Source of the DNA: Reticulitermes lucifugus
Lineage: Eukaryota > Arthropoda > Insecta > Blattodea > Rhinotermitidae
Assembly: GCA_026260175.1 (NCBI GenBank)
Contig: JAKCWW010000111.1
Coordinates: 9,374-73,373 of the forward strand
Direction of reading: 5' to 3'
DNA: 64,000 bases
The number at the start of each line of letters is the position of its first letter. Positions within the stretch are counted from its first letter, which is position 1. Made by a program: the position numbers and the translations under genes. The notes beneath the pieces are model-generated. The model was given only the letters and a program-made list of their open reading frames with translations. It ran no database searches and was not told the DNA's origin. This document shows, one piece after another, positions 1 to 10,516 of this stretch.

Positions 1-568
1 AGCCTCTGGTGTGGTAGTGTTTTTAAGGGAGCTGGTGTCCTAGTTTTCACTACAACTACTTGTTATTGGGGCACTGTACCTATTATGTTCCAAAGTGTAA
101 AATGCACGAACCTCAAAATTGGTGTTAGGAACAATTTAGCCCATATTCTGTATACTGTTGTATGTACATGTCAAGGAAATAAAGCTAAGTAAATTAAAAA
201 TGCAACATGACAAAATTTCCTCATTTCACGAAATTTGAGGTCCTCGCAGCGGTGGTTTACTTGGACTGCTTGACCTTGAAGATGAAGGCAATACCATCCT
301 TCTAAACATCGGCAAATAGTTACCCATTGACAGCCTAACATACTACAAAACTTAAAGTTACCTTTCTCATTACATCAAAATACAATATTTTCCGTTAGTC
401 CCTTTTATGTTGTTTCTTCCTGAGGGCTAAACCATTTCAGATGCAGTATCATTAATCCTAATAGTTACGCAACACACCAGAAGATAAGTTATCTCCATAA
501 ATTATCAAGAATAACAAACCTTTGAAGTTAATTCACCAACAACAACAAAAAAACACTGACATTATTAA
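1..568. other. unannotated AT-rich DNA
   Basis: Nothing recognisable. An AATAAA hexamer at 178-183 follows a T-rich stretch and could be the tail of an old retrocopy, but no body is visible upstream. Confidence 0.5.
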
Positions 569-713
569 CCCTTTCCCTGCTAGCAGGGGCATTTAATTTC
601 CGCCCGTACTCTGGCAGGCCTTTTAAAGAAAATTATTCAAAAATGCAAGCACTATAAATTTATTTTTTACATGAATGCAAATAATAATTTATGACAGCTT
701 TTAAAAAGAAACG

Positions 714-1490
714 TTACAATATATTTCTGGAATCGTACCAAATTTTTGCAACCTCGTTAGTAATTTTCTTCGTGTGGTATTCCCCGAAACAAGTTTTGCA
801 CAATGCCACACCGCAAGTTAAGCACATAAAGCTGGTTTGTTTTCTTCGTTTACGTGCTGAACAAACTCTGGTTTTCTCGAAGCTGCAACTTTCTTTTTTC
901 ACTTGGTGGAACATGAACTATCTCACAAATTTTGAGTCCATTCTCTAGACGGTCAGCTGTATCCGTCACTGGCGGTTGTGTCGGTGCTGTTGCTGTCGTG
1001 AGTAGTGGTTCGTCGTCTGCACCATCTTTCTTGTCTTCTCTCTCTGCTGGCTCTGTCGTTTTCAGAACACAATCAAGCATAAAGTCCTTGAAAGCACAGC
1101 CCTTGCCCTTTTGATTCCGATTTGTGGTGTAATTTTTAAACAATATGAAACTGTTTTGGGCAACCGTCTGAAGCAAAAATGACACAAATTTTTGGTCCAT
1201 TTCACGGTTTTTCTGCAGCAAAGGTAATAGTGCACCATTTGGCCTGTCCTATCCACTTCTCGCAGAAATGTTATTGGAACCTTGAATTATTTCTGACTTT
1301 CTCATTTTTTCACCCTTCCGGATTTTTTTCTGTCTCTACCATCTTTGCTGTGAGTAGGGTCGAAATAAGCTGTACATTCCGCGTATCTCGTCATACTTGT
1401 AGCAGAATTGGCCTTTACGTAAGTGGACATCCCTTTTTTTTAGATGTTTTATGCTTTCTCCTCTATTTCCTTCATTTCAAGTCACGTTGA
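714..1490 (-). pseudogene. piggyBac transposase, C-terminal part, pseudogene
   Basis: Read on the minus strand, the segment first gives a weak match to the region before the last catalytic part, ending in VDRTGQMVHYYLCCRKTVKW near 1256-1190. It continues in a second frame with QTVAQNSFILFKNYTTN and GKGCAFKDFMLDCVL (about 1180-1060). It ends in a third frame with the cysteine-rich zinc-binding tail typical of piggyBac transposases: CSARKRRKQTSFMC, then CGVALCKTCFGEYH (about 860-750), then a stop at 714. The frame changes mean it is not functional. The N-terminal DNA-binding part and most of the DDD catalytic core are not seen. The family assignment agrees with the TTAA-flanked ends around it. 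Confidence 0.75.
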
Positions 1491-1539
1491 AGCCCTAACA
1501 CACAGGAGGTAAATATCAGATGTGGATCAATGTCCTGAT

Positions 1540-1882
1540 TCCTACTCTTCCCCGATATCACGCCCTTAAATTACCTCTTGTGGGGTATGAGAAGTGTTAC
1601 GTTTTGAGAACGTTTGTGGATGATATTTGAAGGATAAGCGAAGCAATCCGAAGTTTGGTGAGAAGAAGATTGACCTGTACATTGGAAAAACTGGACTATT
1701 GGCTTAATGTGAACAGGGCCACTAAGGGTTCCCATGTTGGGGTGGACTAAAGCACACATACACGTTTTGAGTTACGGAAAAATTTGCAAAAGATTGCATA
1801 TTTCTATATGTTTCGTTTACATTGTAATTTTTGAAAATACGAATATGACTTCCGTGGACAACCTGTATAGGATGTGTAGCGT
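1540..1882 (+). pseudogene. Tc1/mariner-like (DDE) transposase C-terminal fragment inside the piggyBac element
   Basis: One frame from about 1549 reads FPDITPLNYLLWGMRSVTF, matching the PDLTPLDFFLWG block around the last catalytic acidic residue of IS630/Tc1/mariner-type transposases. After an in-frame stop and a frame change it reads RISEAIRSLVRRRLTC, then TLEKLDYWLNVNRATKGSHV, the usual C-terminus (ARI.EAIRSV.....W.ELDYRLDV.RATNGAHIE), ending at a stop near 1750. The following 130 bp run to CAACCTGTATA near 1870, like the CACCCTGTATA ends of related elements. No left inverted repeat was found, so the fragment's left boundary is uncertain. Confidence 0.6.
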
Positions 1883-2207
1883 TATGTATAGTCGTTCGTT
1901 CATGTACAGATGGAAATTCGCAGAACTACGTATGGTGAGTCACTGAGTTGCAGCAGCAGTGAAAACACAGACGAAAGTAAATGCGATAATTGATGTAGCT
2001 GAAACTAAGAACGCGTTATATCATTTGCTATTCTACGAACCCACAAAATCGAACTGACTAAACAAGATTGTCACGATCAAAGTTAGAGCCTCGTTGACGC
2101 ATAGCAAAGATTTCGTCATCATATGTTCAGTCATCGCATTTCGGACACAGCAAAGTAAGCCCTTGCACCACGGCGCAAAATGACGCCAACGCCAGGGAAA
2201 GAGTTAA

Positions 2208-4239
2208 GAAAGAATGTAGTAATAGTGACTTAAATACATACAGCCCATGCATCTATCAGGGATATGCTACGGTATACCCTTGTAACACTCAGCCACGAAG
2301 TAAAATTTTAATTGTCCCTTCTAACCGTACACGGCCGCATGCTATGTACTGCAGATTGGTCCACATAAAACACATTGGTTAATACGAAGTAGATGTAACA
2401 ACTGTTTCGACGTCACAACGGACCGCAATTTCACCCATAGCTTCTCTTTATGTGCTTTGTATATTCTTACATTACTGATCAATTATTTTTCTAACCAACT
2501 TTAAAGAGCTAGTCTCTACAATGGAGAGGCAAATTGTTCCCTGTAATATAGGAACTACATTTATAAATACTATTTACATGAAAGGAATAAAACCGCAACA
2601 AATTAGAATGCATTTAAACTTTTTCTGACTGGAAACAAAACACACGTGAATATTTACTATACATGCTATAAGTAACTTCAATTGTACTTATAACATCCCT
2701 TAATCATCTTAACAGGTTCCGATAGCATAATAATATATAGATATATCTTGTCAGAGGATAGACCAACTGCCGTAGTACGTTGTTTTTATCTGTATCCTGA
2801 TACAGTAATTTACTGAATTATGAAAGTAGCGAACAGAACACAACACGAAATGTGGGGGACCACAACAGGTATGTACAGTTCCTATTAGCTAAGAAATCTG
2901 AGGTGGGGTCGCAAAGTTACAGAGAAAAGAAAGGTAGCAATGGATACTATAAGAATGCCACAATAATATGGAAGGCATAAATTAAATCACTTTTGTTAGA
3001 CGCAAATATAAATCTAATAAATTTAAATTAGATTATCCAGTCGGGTAGCATTCTAATACATCAATTCTAATCCGAAGGTCTTCAAGAAATTTTGTACCCT
3101 TCACTTGCGCGTAGCTTCTTAATGTCAAGTTTGTAGTTTCACGTTAATACAAATTTCTGCATTGATGACAAACGTGTAACTGTTGATCGTGATATTTCGG
3201 CGCCTTTCCTTCGTTTTTTAAGTCAAAAAAAAAAATTGTTCTCACAAACGCCTCACGTATTTTGCAAACAAACTGTACAAACTTGGAAAACCGTTGTGTA
3301 AGTAAGTAGGTAGAAAAATTTGTCACTCCACATTACTAAACCTTTATTTCATAATTGCGTCACACTGTAATTCCATCAAATCCATTTAAATATTTTCGTC
3401 TGCTTACTCAGCATCAAAATTACATAATCTGAGAACATGGAAAATCCAGTTTTAAAAAGCTGAAGTCCTTGAAATCTATTTTCAAATGCGATTCTCAGCA
3501 GTGCAGTATTTTCTGAGTGCCACTTGACTCGTGAATTTGACTCATGGAAACTGAAAGATGTTAATGTTTCAAATTGTAGTAAATTTTCATTCGTATTTGA
3601 GATTACTAAAGTCGAATTTTTATCTGAAAGCCTTTTATATTGTCCTACAATCACATTACTAAATTTTTCCATCCTTGAAGTTTCACATTTATCTGTCAAA
3701 TAAAATGTATGATTCTGTTGCCATTTCACATTCTGTCACTAAACTCTTTCTCTCTTATTTCCAAAAATATAAAAGTTTACTTACAAAATTAAAAACGCTT
3801 CAAAGTCTTATGGCAGGACAACCAGAGACTTTCAGTGCAATGTGTCAAATCATATTCACTGTCAGTATCATGAAGAAAAGAAGCAAATTGTCGAAGTTAC
3901 GAGTATAGTACTCGAATATGACTGCAGTTAACGATGGAAAAACAATTCTTTTTAGAATGCGTTATTTTCTTACTATTTTGCCACAAAAAACTTCTTCGTT
4001 TAATATACAATGAAATCTGTGAAATTTAGTATGGAGTTTGGAATTTGTTTCGCACCAGGCTGTAGCAAGAGCTCCATCAGTCACTCAAGTATGTTAGGTG
4101 GAATTTCTTACGTTCAGTACATTTCCTGTCTCACAGAAAATATTTCTCCTATAATAGTTTCATAATTACGAATCAATTCAAAAGTATTTCAGTTACAACC
4201 AAGATTAAATTAAAACGTGATTAAAGATTTCAGACTTAT
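2208..4239. other. unannotated AT-rich DNA
   Basis: No coding or RNA signal found. A weak family B match lies at 2445-2570 (listed separately). The rest shows only short A/T runs. Confidence 0.5.
2445..2570 (+). repeat. family B repeat, weak copy
   Basis: The order of blocks resembles the family B 3' half: GTGCTTTGTATATTCTTACA, then AATGGAGAGGCAAATTGTTC, then a GGAACTACATTT ending. It is too diverged for certainty. Confidence 0.3.
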
Positions 4240-4430
4240 GAAATATGAAGCCGCGCAGTTTAGTATAAATTTAACGACACTTCGGAGGCAATTGCAACCT
4301 CCATCTCTAGGGTACAAATTCTTCTATTCTAAAAATGGGAAATTACTTTTCTCCTAAACGTTGTTAAATATCTATCACACCACACTTTCACATGGCAACT
4401 TTCACTGTCAGTGGTAATAATCACAAATCT
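4240..4430 (+). mobile_element. foldback MITE, diverged copy
   Basis: The left arm (CCGCGCAGTTTAGTATAAAT, then CTTCGGAGGCA, then CCTCCATCT) is mirrored by a decayed right arm (CTCCTAAACGTTGTTAAATA, then ATCACACCACACTTTCACAT). It belongs to the family described at 10034. Confidence 0.55.
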
Positions 4431-4906
4431 TGGATCTTCGTGGTTGCTTTTAATCCTTATTCTTTGAGGTGTTACATACAGTCATTATCATGTTCTAACC
4501 AACTCTTAAGACGTCGCAATAACAGGAACAATATTTCGCCTCGAACCATAAAGTTTTTCTAAGCCTGACTAGAGTTCTCCACAGCTTTTTAAAGCATATT
4601 ACATAGCGTTTAATTTTCACTGCCTTATTTATCTAACAGTAATTTCCTACCATTCATGTCTTAGCTCATGCTACTGAAATGCATGAACGGAAGAGAAGTA
4701 TGTACTATATAAGGCTATCAGTCTTACTTATGTCGATAACTGACATGAATATATCATGACACAAATAGGAAATGGCATAAGTTATTTTAATATTTCTACG
4801 TTTTACCCCGTCATTGTAATACGAGTGTAAATTTTTCCTTTTCCACTTTTATTTGTTTATTTCCTGCCTCTTATATTCTCCATTATTCTACCATTTTCAC
4901 TCCCTT

Positions 4907-5625
4907 CAAGCACAATAATCATATATACCAACTGATGTAATATTAAAAGGATAGGCAATGTACGTATAAACCGTAACACTGAGGCGTGTTCGCCTAACCA
5001 TTGTTGCCGTGAAAAAGCAATAAGTATTACATATTCTGAGAGTGTGTTTGTAGCCTCAGTTATCCAGCATGCAAAGCGTATGCGCCGTATTACTTATGTC
5101 ATCTGTGGTCTGTGCGGCTCTACAATATTTTTCCACATTATCTCATAAACGGCACGATTTACGGAATAAAGTTGCTGAACATAAAATGTGTGTTTTGACT
5201 CTCTCTACAACGTTTGTCCGAAACATTTCTCATTATACGAAGAATTCAACGAGATACTATCATATATGTACATAGGTCTTCATGTAAATTACACGTCATT
5301 CTTGTCAGATTTTAATGAAATTTGAATTTTCTCGACCGATTTTCGAAAAATCCTCAGTTTCATGAAAATCCATCCGGTGGGAGCCGAGTTGTTTCAAGCG
5401 GACTGATACAGACAGACAGACATGACGGAGCTAATAGTCGCTTTTTGCAATTTTGCGGACGCGCCTAAAAAGTCTACATTTTGCCCATACAGTGTACTGA
5501 TGTGTTTAATATGATTCTCAAAATAAAAATTTTTTTCCCCTCTGAACTGCATTTCCTGATTGTTTTTTATAATACAAGCACGCTGTTCTCTGTGAGATAG
5601 AAATTAAATATTTTATACTCTTTAG
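4907..5625 (+). repeat. family B repeat split by a family G insertion
   Basis: The 5' part (4907-4949, AAGCACAATAATCATATATA through AATATTAAAA) resumes at 5473 (TCTACATTTTGCCCATACAG) and runs to the usual end near 5625 (CTGTTCTCTGTGAGATAG). The break falls between two neighbouring blocks of the family consensus, so B was there first and G entered it. Confidence 0.7.
4950..5465 (+). mobile_element. family G element, copy 1 (unclassified, about 516 bp)
   Basis: Closely similar to the reverse complement of 8453-8983 along its whole length. It starts GATAGGCAATG, carries a (CAGA)n tract near 5415-5432 and ends in GCGCC. TAAAAG (4944-4949) and TAAAAAG (5466-5472) flank it as a likely target duplication. 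It has no long reading frame, no tRNA-like promoter and no terminal inverted repeat. This looks more like a retroposon inserted at a TAAAA site than a cut-and-paste transposon, but the class is unknown. Confidence 0.7.
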
Positions 5626-7734
5626 ATAAACACATGCAAAGACGGACATATTATCAGTTGGCTTCGACTTTGAAAATAAATTGACGAATAAGGAGACATA
5701 TCAAGAGCAGGTAACTGGCACGTTGTAACTGGATGTGCAACAAGTCTTAAAAAGCCCAGCATCACAATTAAAATGCTAAGCCAGTTTTAACGTTTTAATC
5801 TCCACTCGTTTTACAATTAATGTGTTCGTTGTTCATCCAAACAGACAGACACGAAAACCTGTGCAAAAGAAACACTGCAGGTTTGTAATAACAAAACAAC
5901 TTCAAGCGTGCGGACTGCCGCTAGGTGTCGAGCACTTGATGGCCGGAATTCTGGTCGACGTCAGTATGCATTGTTATGACCCTGTGACTGCCCAGCTCGA
6001 CCAATATTTTTAGCGTTAAGTCGGTACAAGAACAAAATCTCAATTGGTGCGCACAGTCTAGGTCACACTGCATACTTCTCATGCAGCCCTCAAGATAAAA
6101 CTTCAGAATTCACCCCCAAACGCAGTACACCCTACGTTTTGAAAACACAGCCATAATGTAGCCATATAAATAACAAATTCGAAATACAGCCGAAAAGCTC
6201 ATCTTACTTCCTCTGTTGCATATTCATCACGTTCACTTTTTCAGTACCGAATGGTTTACCTCGCCTCCAGTCTGTTTTTGCCAGGAGGACGACCGGGCTC
6301 TTCCTAGGAAACTTTAGATGGTAAATCCTCTCCGCCCTCCTGCCCCAAGTCATAACGTAGTTCCTCTCAATACAAGCTCCTACTTCTTTTCTTCTGTTTC
6401 TATTTCATGCTTTGAAGAGCTATGAATTTACCGTTCTTTATGCTAGTTCCTCACACGATATCAGTTTAACAATTACACTCTTTCGTTCACAGCTATTTTC
6501 TGCTCTCAAACCCCTTAAATTAGGCCTATATAACCCCTTTTTAGGCCTAATTTTCACAAACTATATAAAATGACTTTACGTAACTACATTTCGTCTCCAA
6601 AACGCATCCAGGCATTTCTACCATTGTTATACTGAGGTTCTAAAAGAAATGTTATTGTTCCAGTAGGTCTAAATCCCGACAACCTCTATAATACACGTTC
6701 GTACTATACAAGCTTATATTCACCGGGCTAGTGAAGGAAATCTCTGCCTTTCATGGAAAGCGAGGATTTATAACAGCCCTACATCGCAATTTAAACTCAG
6801 CCAGATGCATCCATCTTACATCTTCACATAATATTTATTTATGTCAATTTTTAAAATATTTTACCTTCCATGCCTAGGTCCTCAAGTGGTCTCTTTTCCT
6901 AAGGTATTCTGACCTAAATTTGACATATGCTCCTTTCATCCACTATACCTAAATCAAATCTTGCCCACTGCATCATTCTCGATTTGATGGTCCTGTCAGT
7001 CATTACAGTTCCGAAGTATTGTCCGAGAAAGTGTCACAGTTCATTAAATTTGTGGCTTCACTGTTAGTGTTAAGGGGGACATTTTTGTGAAGAAAGGCGC
7101 CGTAGAACCCTTTCACTGGCCAGCTGGGCATGCGTCAAATAGACGTGGTTGTAGTGGTGAATAATGCATTTATGCCCTTGGAGAATTCTAGCCCCTAATA
7201 AAAATCGCTACCAGTGCGCATTAATAGAACATTGGCTCAAGTTTCAGTTCTGGTTTATTTAATTTGCAGCAGTTATTGACAGGAACGTGTTAATGTATGA
7301 TACACCGCGATTAACAATACGGCTATCATTTTATTACTGTCTTCATAGGCAACCCTTTAAAAACTTCTGTAGCATATAATTTGATTAATATTGTAGAATA
7401 ATTATCGGTGCTGCCGGAAGGCATAAACATGTGTACCTGTGCGCGTATCGGCAATTTTTTCTTTATGAAATGAGTTCATACGATTAAAAATTTTACAGAA
7501 TTTTGTTTTTGTGTCTGTCAGAGAACGCTGTAGCGTGGTCAGTTTTGAATGTATATTCGTGCAGCAGAAACATTCCTGAGAGGCTAGCAGTAATTCAGCT
7601 AGTTTTGAGAATCATTGCCTTTTACGGAATCCGAATGTTCATTGCCTTGTTCACAACACCCCACCTTCTGAGAGAACGATAAAGCGACTGGAGACATCTG
7701 TGAAATGACGCTCTCACTAGATCGTACTGCTCGT
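5626..7734. other. unannotated DNA
   Basis: Apart from a diverged repeat at 6270-6440 I see no gene or element. The T-rich 6480-6620 stretch has no structure I can name. Confidence 0.5.
6270..6440 (+). repeat. family F dispersed repeat, copy 1
   Basis: Shares CCAGGAGGACGACCGGGC, a GGAAACTTT block and a CTCTCCGCCC block, in the same order and spacing, with 59750-59960. Class unknown. Confidence 0.45.
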
Positions 7735-7930
7735 GGTATAGTGTTAGGAAGTTGGAAAAAAATCTGTAAGGAATGGATTGTGGCCCAGTTTTTAATACTA
7801 TGCCAATATTTGCCTTGAGGGACTGAGGAAAACGATGAAAACCCTGGAAGTGCTGGTCTTCGAGGCGAGACTTGAAACATGCAACTCTAGAGTACGCAGT
7901 AGGAGCGTAACACACTCGGCCGCGACTTTT
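7735..7930 (-). mobile_element. SINE family C, minus-strand copy
   Basis: Contains GTGGCCCAGTTTTTAATACT, ATATTTGCCTTGAGGGACTG and AGGAAAACGATGAAAACCC. These are the complement of the blocks TTTTCCTCAGTCCC and CCAGGCAAATGCCGG that I know from cockroach and termite SINE-like repeats. GGCGAGACTTGAAACATG at its right edge sits where the complement of a tRNA B box would be. A 167-codon frame on the minus strand (7622-8125) runs through this repeat and is not a gene. Nothing is recognised from 7931 to 8282. Confidence 0.5.
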
Positions 7931-8282
7931 GATTACTGATAATATCGTCAATATGAATCTAACAGGCAGAGATATAAATAAGTCAAGTATCAGGGTGGGA
8001 AATGGGTGGACATGGCTCCTCATCGTGTCCAAGGACAAGTTTCGTTTGTGATGGTGCTGAAAATGTATCAGACCAATGCTCGCGATAGGACATACATTCT
8101 GCTGATGTAATAGCGAAAACAACACGATACTTTCATCACTTCAAGCAAAGTGGCCGCATTTCATCGGTGGCGGTCCTAGTATTGGCCCATGAGCATCTCA
8201 AAGGCCGCAACCGCTTTGTTTCGCCAACAATGTGTGTCGGAATAAAAGTGAAACACAATTAGATGTTCAAGCTTACTGTTTT

Positions 8283-8432
8283 ATGTGAAGCCGCACAGTC
8301 TGGTAGAAATATATCAACATTTTATAGGAAATTACTGCCTCCATCACGAAGGTTCATCTGAAACTCGGTACCTTCTACCAGACTATATGGCATCATAACC
8401 CAATCACCACCCTCAGAGCCTCAAATTTCACA
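8283..8432 (+). mobile_element. foldback MITE with shortened loop
   Basis: Left arm: GAAGCCGCACAGTCTGGTAG. Right arm: TTCTACCAGACTATATGGCA, then CATCATAACC. A CCTCAAATTTCACA end lies at 8420-8432, as in the other full copies. The two arms meet with almost no loop. Confidence 0.7.
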
Positions 8433-8452
8433 TTATTAAATGTTCATTTTTA

Positions 8453-8983
8453 GGCGCATTCACAAAATTGCGAAGAGCGACTATTAGCTTCGTCATATCT
8501 GTCTGTCTGTCTGTCCGTCCGCATGGGACAACTCGGCTCCCTCTGGACGGATTTCAATGATATTTGATATTTTAGGATTTTTCGAAAACTTGTTGAGAAA
8601 TTCAAGTTTCATTAAAATCTGACAAAAATAACGGATTACTTTACATGAAGACCTACGTACATGCCTGATAATGTCTCGCTGAATTCTGCGTATAATGAGA
8701 AATGTTTCAGACAAAAGTTATAGAGAAAGACAAAACACTCATTTTATGTTCAGTAACTTTATTTCTTTATTCCAAAAATCGCGCCGTTTATGAGATAATG
8801 TGGAAAAATATTGTATAGCCGGGCAGGCCAAAGATGAAAATATAATACGACACATGCGCTTTGCATGCTGGATAACTAAGGCTACAGACACACACTCAGA
8901 ATATGTAATATTTATGGCTTTTCCACGGCAACAATGGTTACGCAAACGCGTCCCAATATTACGTTATACATGCATTGCCTTTC
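8453..8983 (-). mobile_element. family G element, copy 2
   Basis: Inverted partner of 4950-5465. It includes the complement of the (CAGA)n tract as (GTCT)n near 8501-8516, and GGCGC at what is here its left edge. TTTTTA precedes it and TTTTATT follows it, again a TAAAA-type flank on its own strand. The two copies lie about 3 kb apart in opposite orientation. Confidence 0.7.
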
Positions 8984-8989
8984 TTTTAT

Positions 8990-9574
8990 TCTGAGTTGGA
9001 GATCTCAGGTATAAGTAGAAACTGCATAATTAGCGGATATCAAGTGAAAAAGCTACACAAATCTTTTACCTGAAATCGTGACTGAAGGAGAAGGAAAGTG
9101 TTCGTAGTGTTGTAGTTCTTATGTCAAGGTATGTACCAAGTGTGTCACGTCGCTTAACGTGCGTACAAACATAGTTACATACGACGCTTTAAGTAAACTG
9201 ATAGACTTTATGTATGTTACAGAGCACAATGACGTAGCGGTCACGCTTTAGACTCGAAATTGGTACGTGCCCAGTTTGAATCTTGATCGGAATATCACCT
9301 ATAAGGTTCACATGTTTTGTGATGTTCCTTATCACTTACAAGGGAACACCGGAAAATTAATTCCAAAAAGCTGCGATTTCTTCCTTCCAAATCCTTTAAA
9401 ATTCATCACTAATCAATCGACCTACCATCCGACGCCATATATTCCGAGACACTGACAGTGACGGAAGACAAATCTTTATTCGATATTATGTAAATCCAGG
9501 GAAGAAACTGAGTACACACTTAAGTTTAAGCATCATTAATAAAGACGTGTGAGGCGTAAAGATGAAATGTCACG
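8990..9574. other. unannotated DNA
   Basis: No feature found. A 62-codon frame at 9267-9455 has no recognisable product. Confidence 0.45.
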
Positions 9575-9785
9575 CATTCTAAATCTCGGCCTTATATGCA
9601 GATGAGTGATTAACTTAAAGCGCTGACCACTTTAAGCAACGGAGAAAGCGTTAAGGGGACCCTCTGGACAGGAGGCTGTGTGGGACCCAGAATTAGTCTG
9701 GATGCGAAAGGGAAGTAAAAAATTCCCGTCTCTGCAGGCAGTCGAGCCCCTATTCTTAGGTGCCGCGATAGTTCAGTAGCTACAA
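9575..9785 (-). mobile_element. Talua-like SINE, minus strand, half of a head-to-head pair
   Basis: On the minus strand it carries the Talua-like body. Visible on the plus strand are CATTCTAAATCTCGGCCTTA, GGGACCCAGAATTAGTCTGG and GCAGTCGAGCCCCTATTCTT (B-box complement), ending at a decayed tRNA-like head with ATAGTTCAGTAGCTACAATC. The next copy starts at once in the opposite direction. Confidence 0.55.
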
Positions 9786-9965
9786 TCACTGTCTGAGGGA
9801 TTGAAAGTCGAGGAGTCGAAGTAGGATTCTGGGCAAAGGCAGAGACTGTTCGCTATCCTACAGCCCAGATTTCTACGGCGTGAACTGACCAATCACCTCC
9901 AGGTACCGCTGAGTTTAAAAGTTGCATGGAGCTATTCCTTCATTCCTCCATATATCTTCATTTTG
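9775..9965 (+). mobile_element. Talua-like SINE, plus strand, other half of the pair
   Basis: AGGATTCTGGGCAAAGGCAG, GACTGACCAATC-like text and GCATGGAGCTATTCCTTCAT follow the order of the plus-strand family. It is heavily diverged, with the tail near CATTCCTCCATATATCTTC. Confidence 0.45.
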
Positions 9966-10033
9966 TTTAAAGCTTGATGGTTGGCTGAACAATATATAAA
10001 CATTCAGTTCCTACCTCAAAGTAAACACACAAC

Positions 10034-10214
10034 ATGATCTTCACTTTTCTGGGATGTTACGCAGCGTAGACTGGTAGTTAGTTACCAACTTTTCGGGACA
10101 GCCTATCGGTCCCTTCTTCAAATGTCATGCAGCCCTTGGATAGGTTGTCCCGGAACGTCGGTATCTAACTACCTGCCTACGCTGCATAACATCCCAGAAG
10201 AGCAAATATCTCAT
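10034..10214 (+). mobile_element. foldback (hairpin) MITE, best-preserved arms
   Basis: The left arm from 10044 (CTTTTCTGGGATGTTACGCA, then GCGTAGACTGGTAGTTAG) is the reverse complement of the right arm ending at 10200 (CTACGCTGCATAACATCCCA, then GAAG). The pairing extends to about 10034 and 10214, leaving a loop of some 40 bases. The arm blocks GGGATGTNACG, GTCTGGTAGAAAT, ACCAACGTTTCGG and CTTCAGGG recur in about 15 places in the window. There is no coding capacity. The superfamily is not evident because no clear target duplication is visible. Confidence 0.8.
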
Positions 10215-10249
10215 TTACACAGCGGCGGAAGCCTGAAATCACGCATAAG

Positions 10250-10410
10250 CACACTACGTCTTCATTACAAAACAAAGTGGCTCATGCTGTTTACGGAAAT
10301 TGAAATGTTTGTTTTGAGAATCACAAAATGTGAACAAAATGGAGAATTTTCTCTTAATGCAGGTGGTTTATACAGTCACTATTGTGTCAAAATATTAAGT
10401 AAGTGAAGAA
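10250..10410 (-). repeat. family B repeat, minus-strand copy (diverged)
   Basis: The complement reads ACAATAGTGACTGTATAAAC, then AAATTCTCCATTTTGTTCAC, in family B order. Weak. Confidence 0.35.
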
Positions 10411-10430
10411 CTATATTGGTGCCTTTACAT

Positions 10431-10483
10431 ACACGCGCACACACACACACACACATATATGTATGTATGTGTATATATATATG

Positions 10484-10515
<32 letters not shown>

Positions 10516-10516
10516 G
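10431..10516. repeat. compound microsatellite (CA)n-(TATG)n-(TA)n
   Basis: A CA run passes into GTATGTATG and then TA repeats. A 72-codon frame over it is an artefact of the repeat. Confidence 0.95.

Larger units (their letters stand above)
569..2203 (-). mobile_element. piggyBac-type DNA transposon, decayed, with both ends
   Basis: The element is flanked by TTAA on both sides (565-568 and 2204-2207), the target duplication used by piggyBac. The left end begins CCCTTTCCCTGCTAGCAGGG and the right end, read inward, begins CTCTTTCCCTGGCGTTGGCG, so the terminal inverted repeats agree over about 12 bases. At 1,635 bp it is shorter than an autonomous piggyBac element (about 2.4 kb). The transposase is on the minus strand and only its C-terminal part is recognisable. 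The stretch nearest the right end is partly replaced by an unrelated transposase fragment (1540-1882). Identification rests on three independent signs: the target site, the termini and the protein. Confidence 0.85.

Noticed and set aside
3376-3729. 117-codon minus-strand frame
   Set aside because: Reads smoothly but matches no family I know and has no neighbouring gene-like signal.
5415-5432. (CAGA)n as an independent microsatellite
   Set aside because: It is an internal part of the family G element and recurs at the matching place in the second copy.
7622-8125. 167-codon minus-strand frame, the longest in the window
   Set aside because: It overlaps a SINE family C copy for much of its length and shows no domain. 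The apparent frame comes from repeat sequence.
10459-10516. tyrosine- and isoleucine-rich peptide frame
   Set aside because: Translation of a TA/TATG microsatellite.
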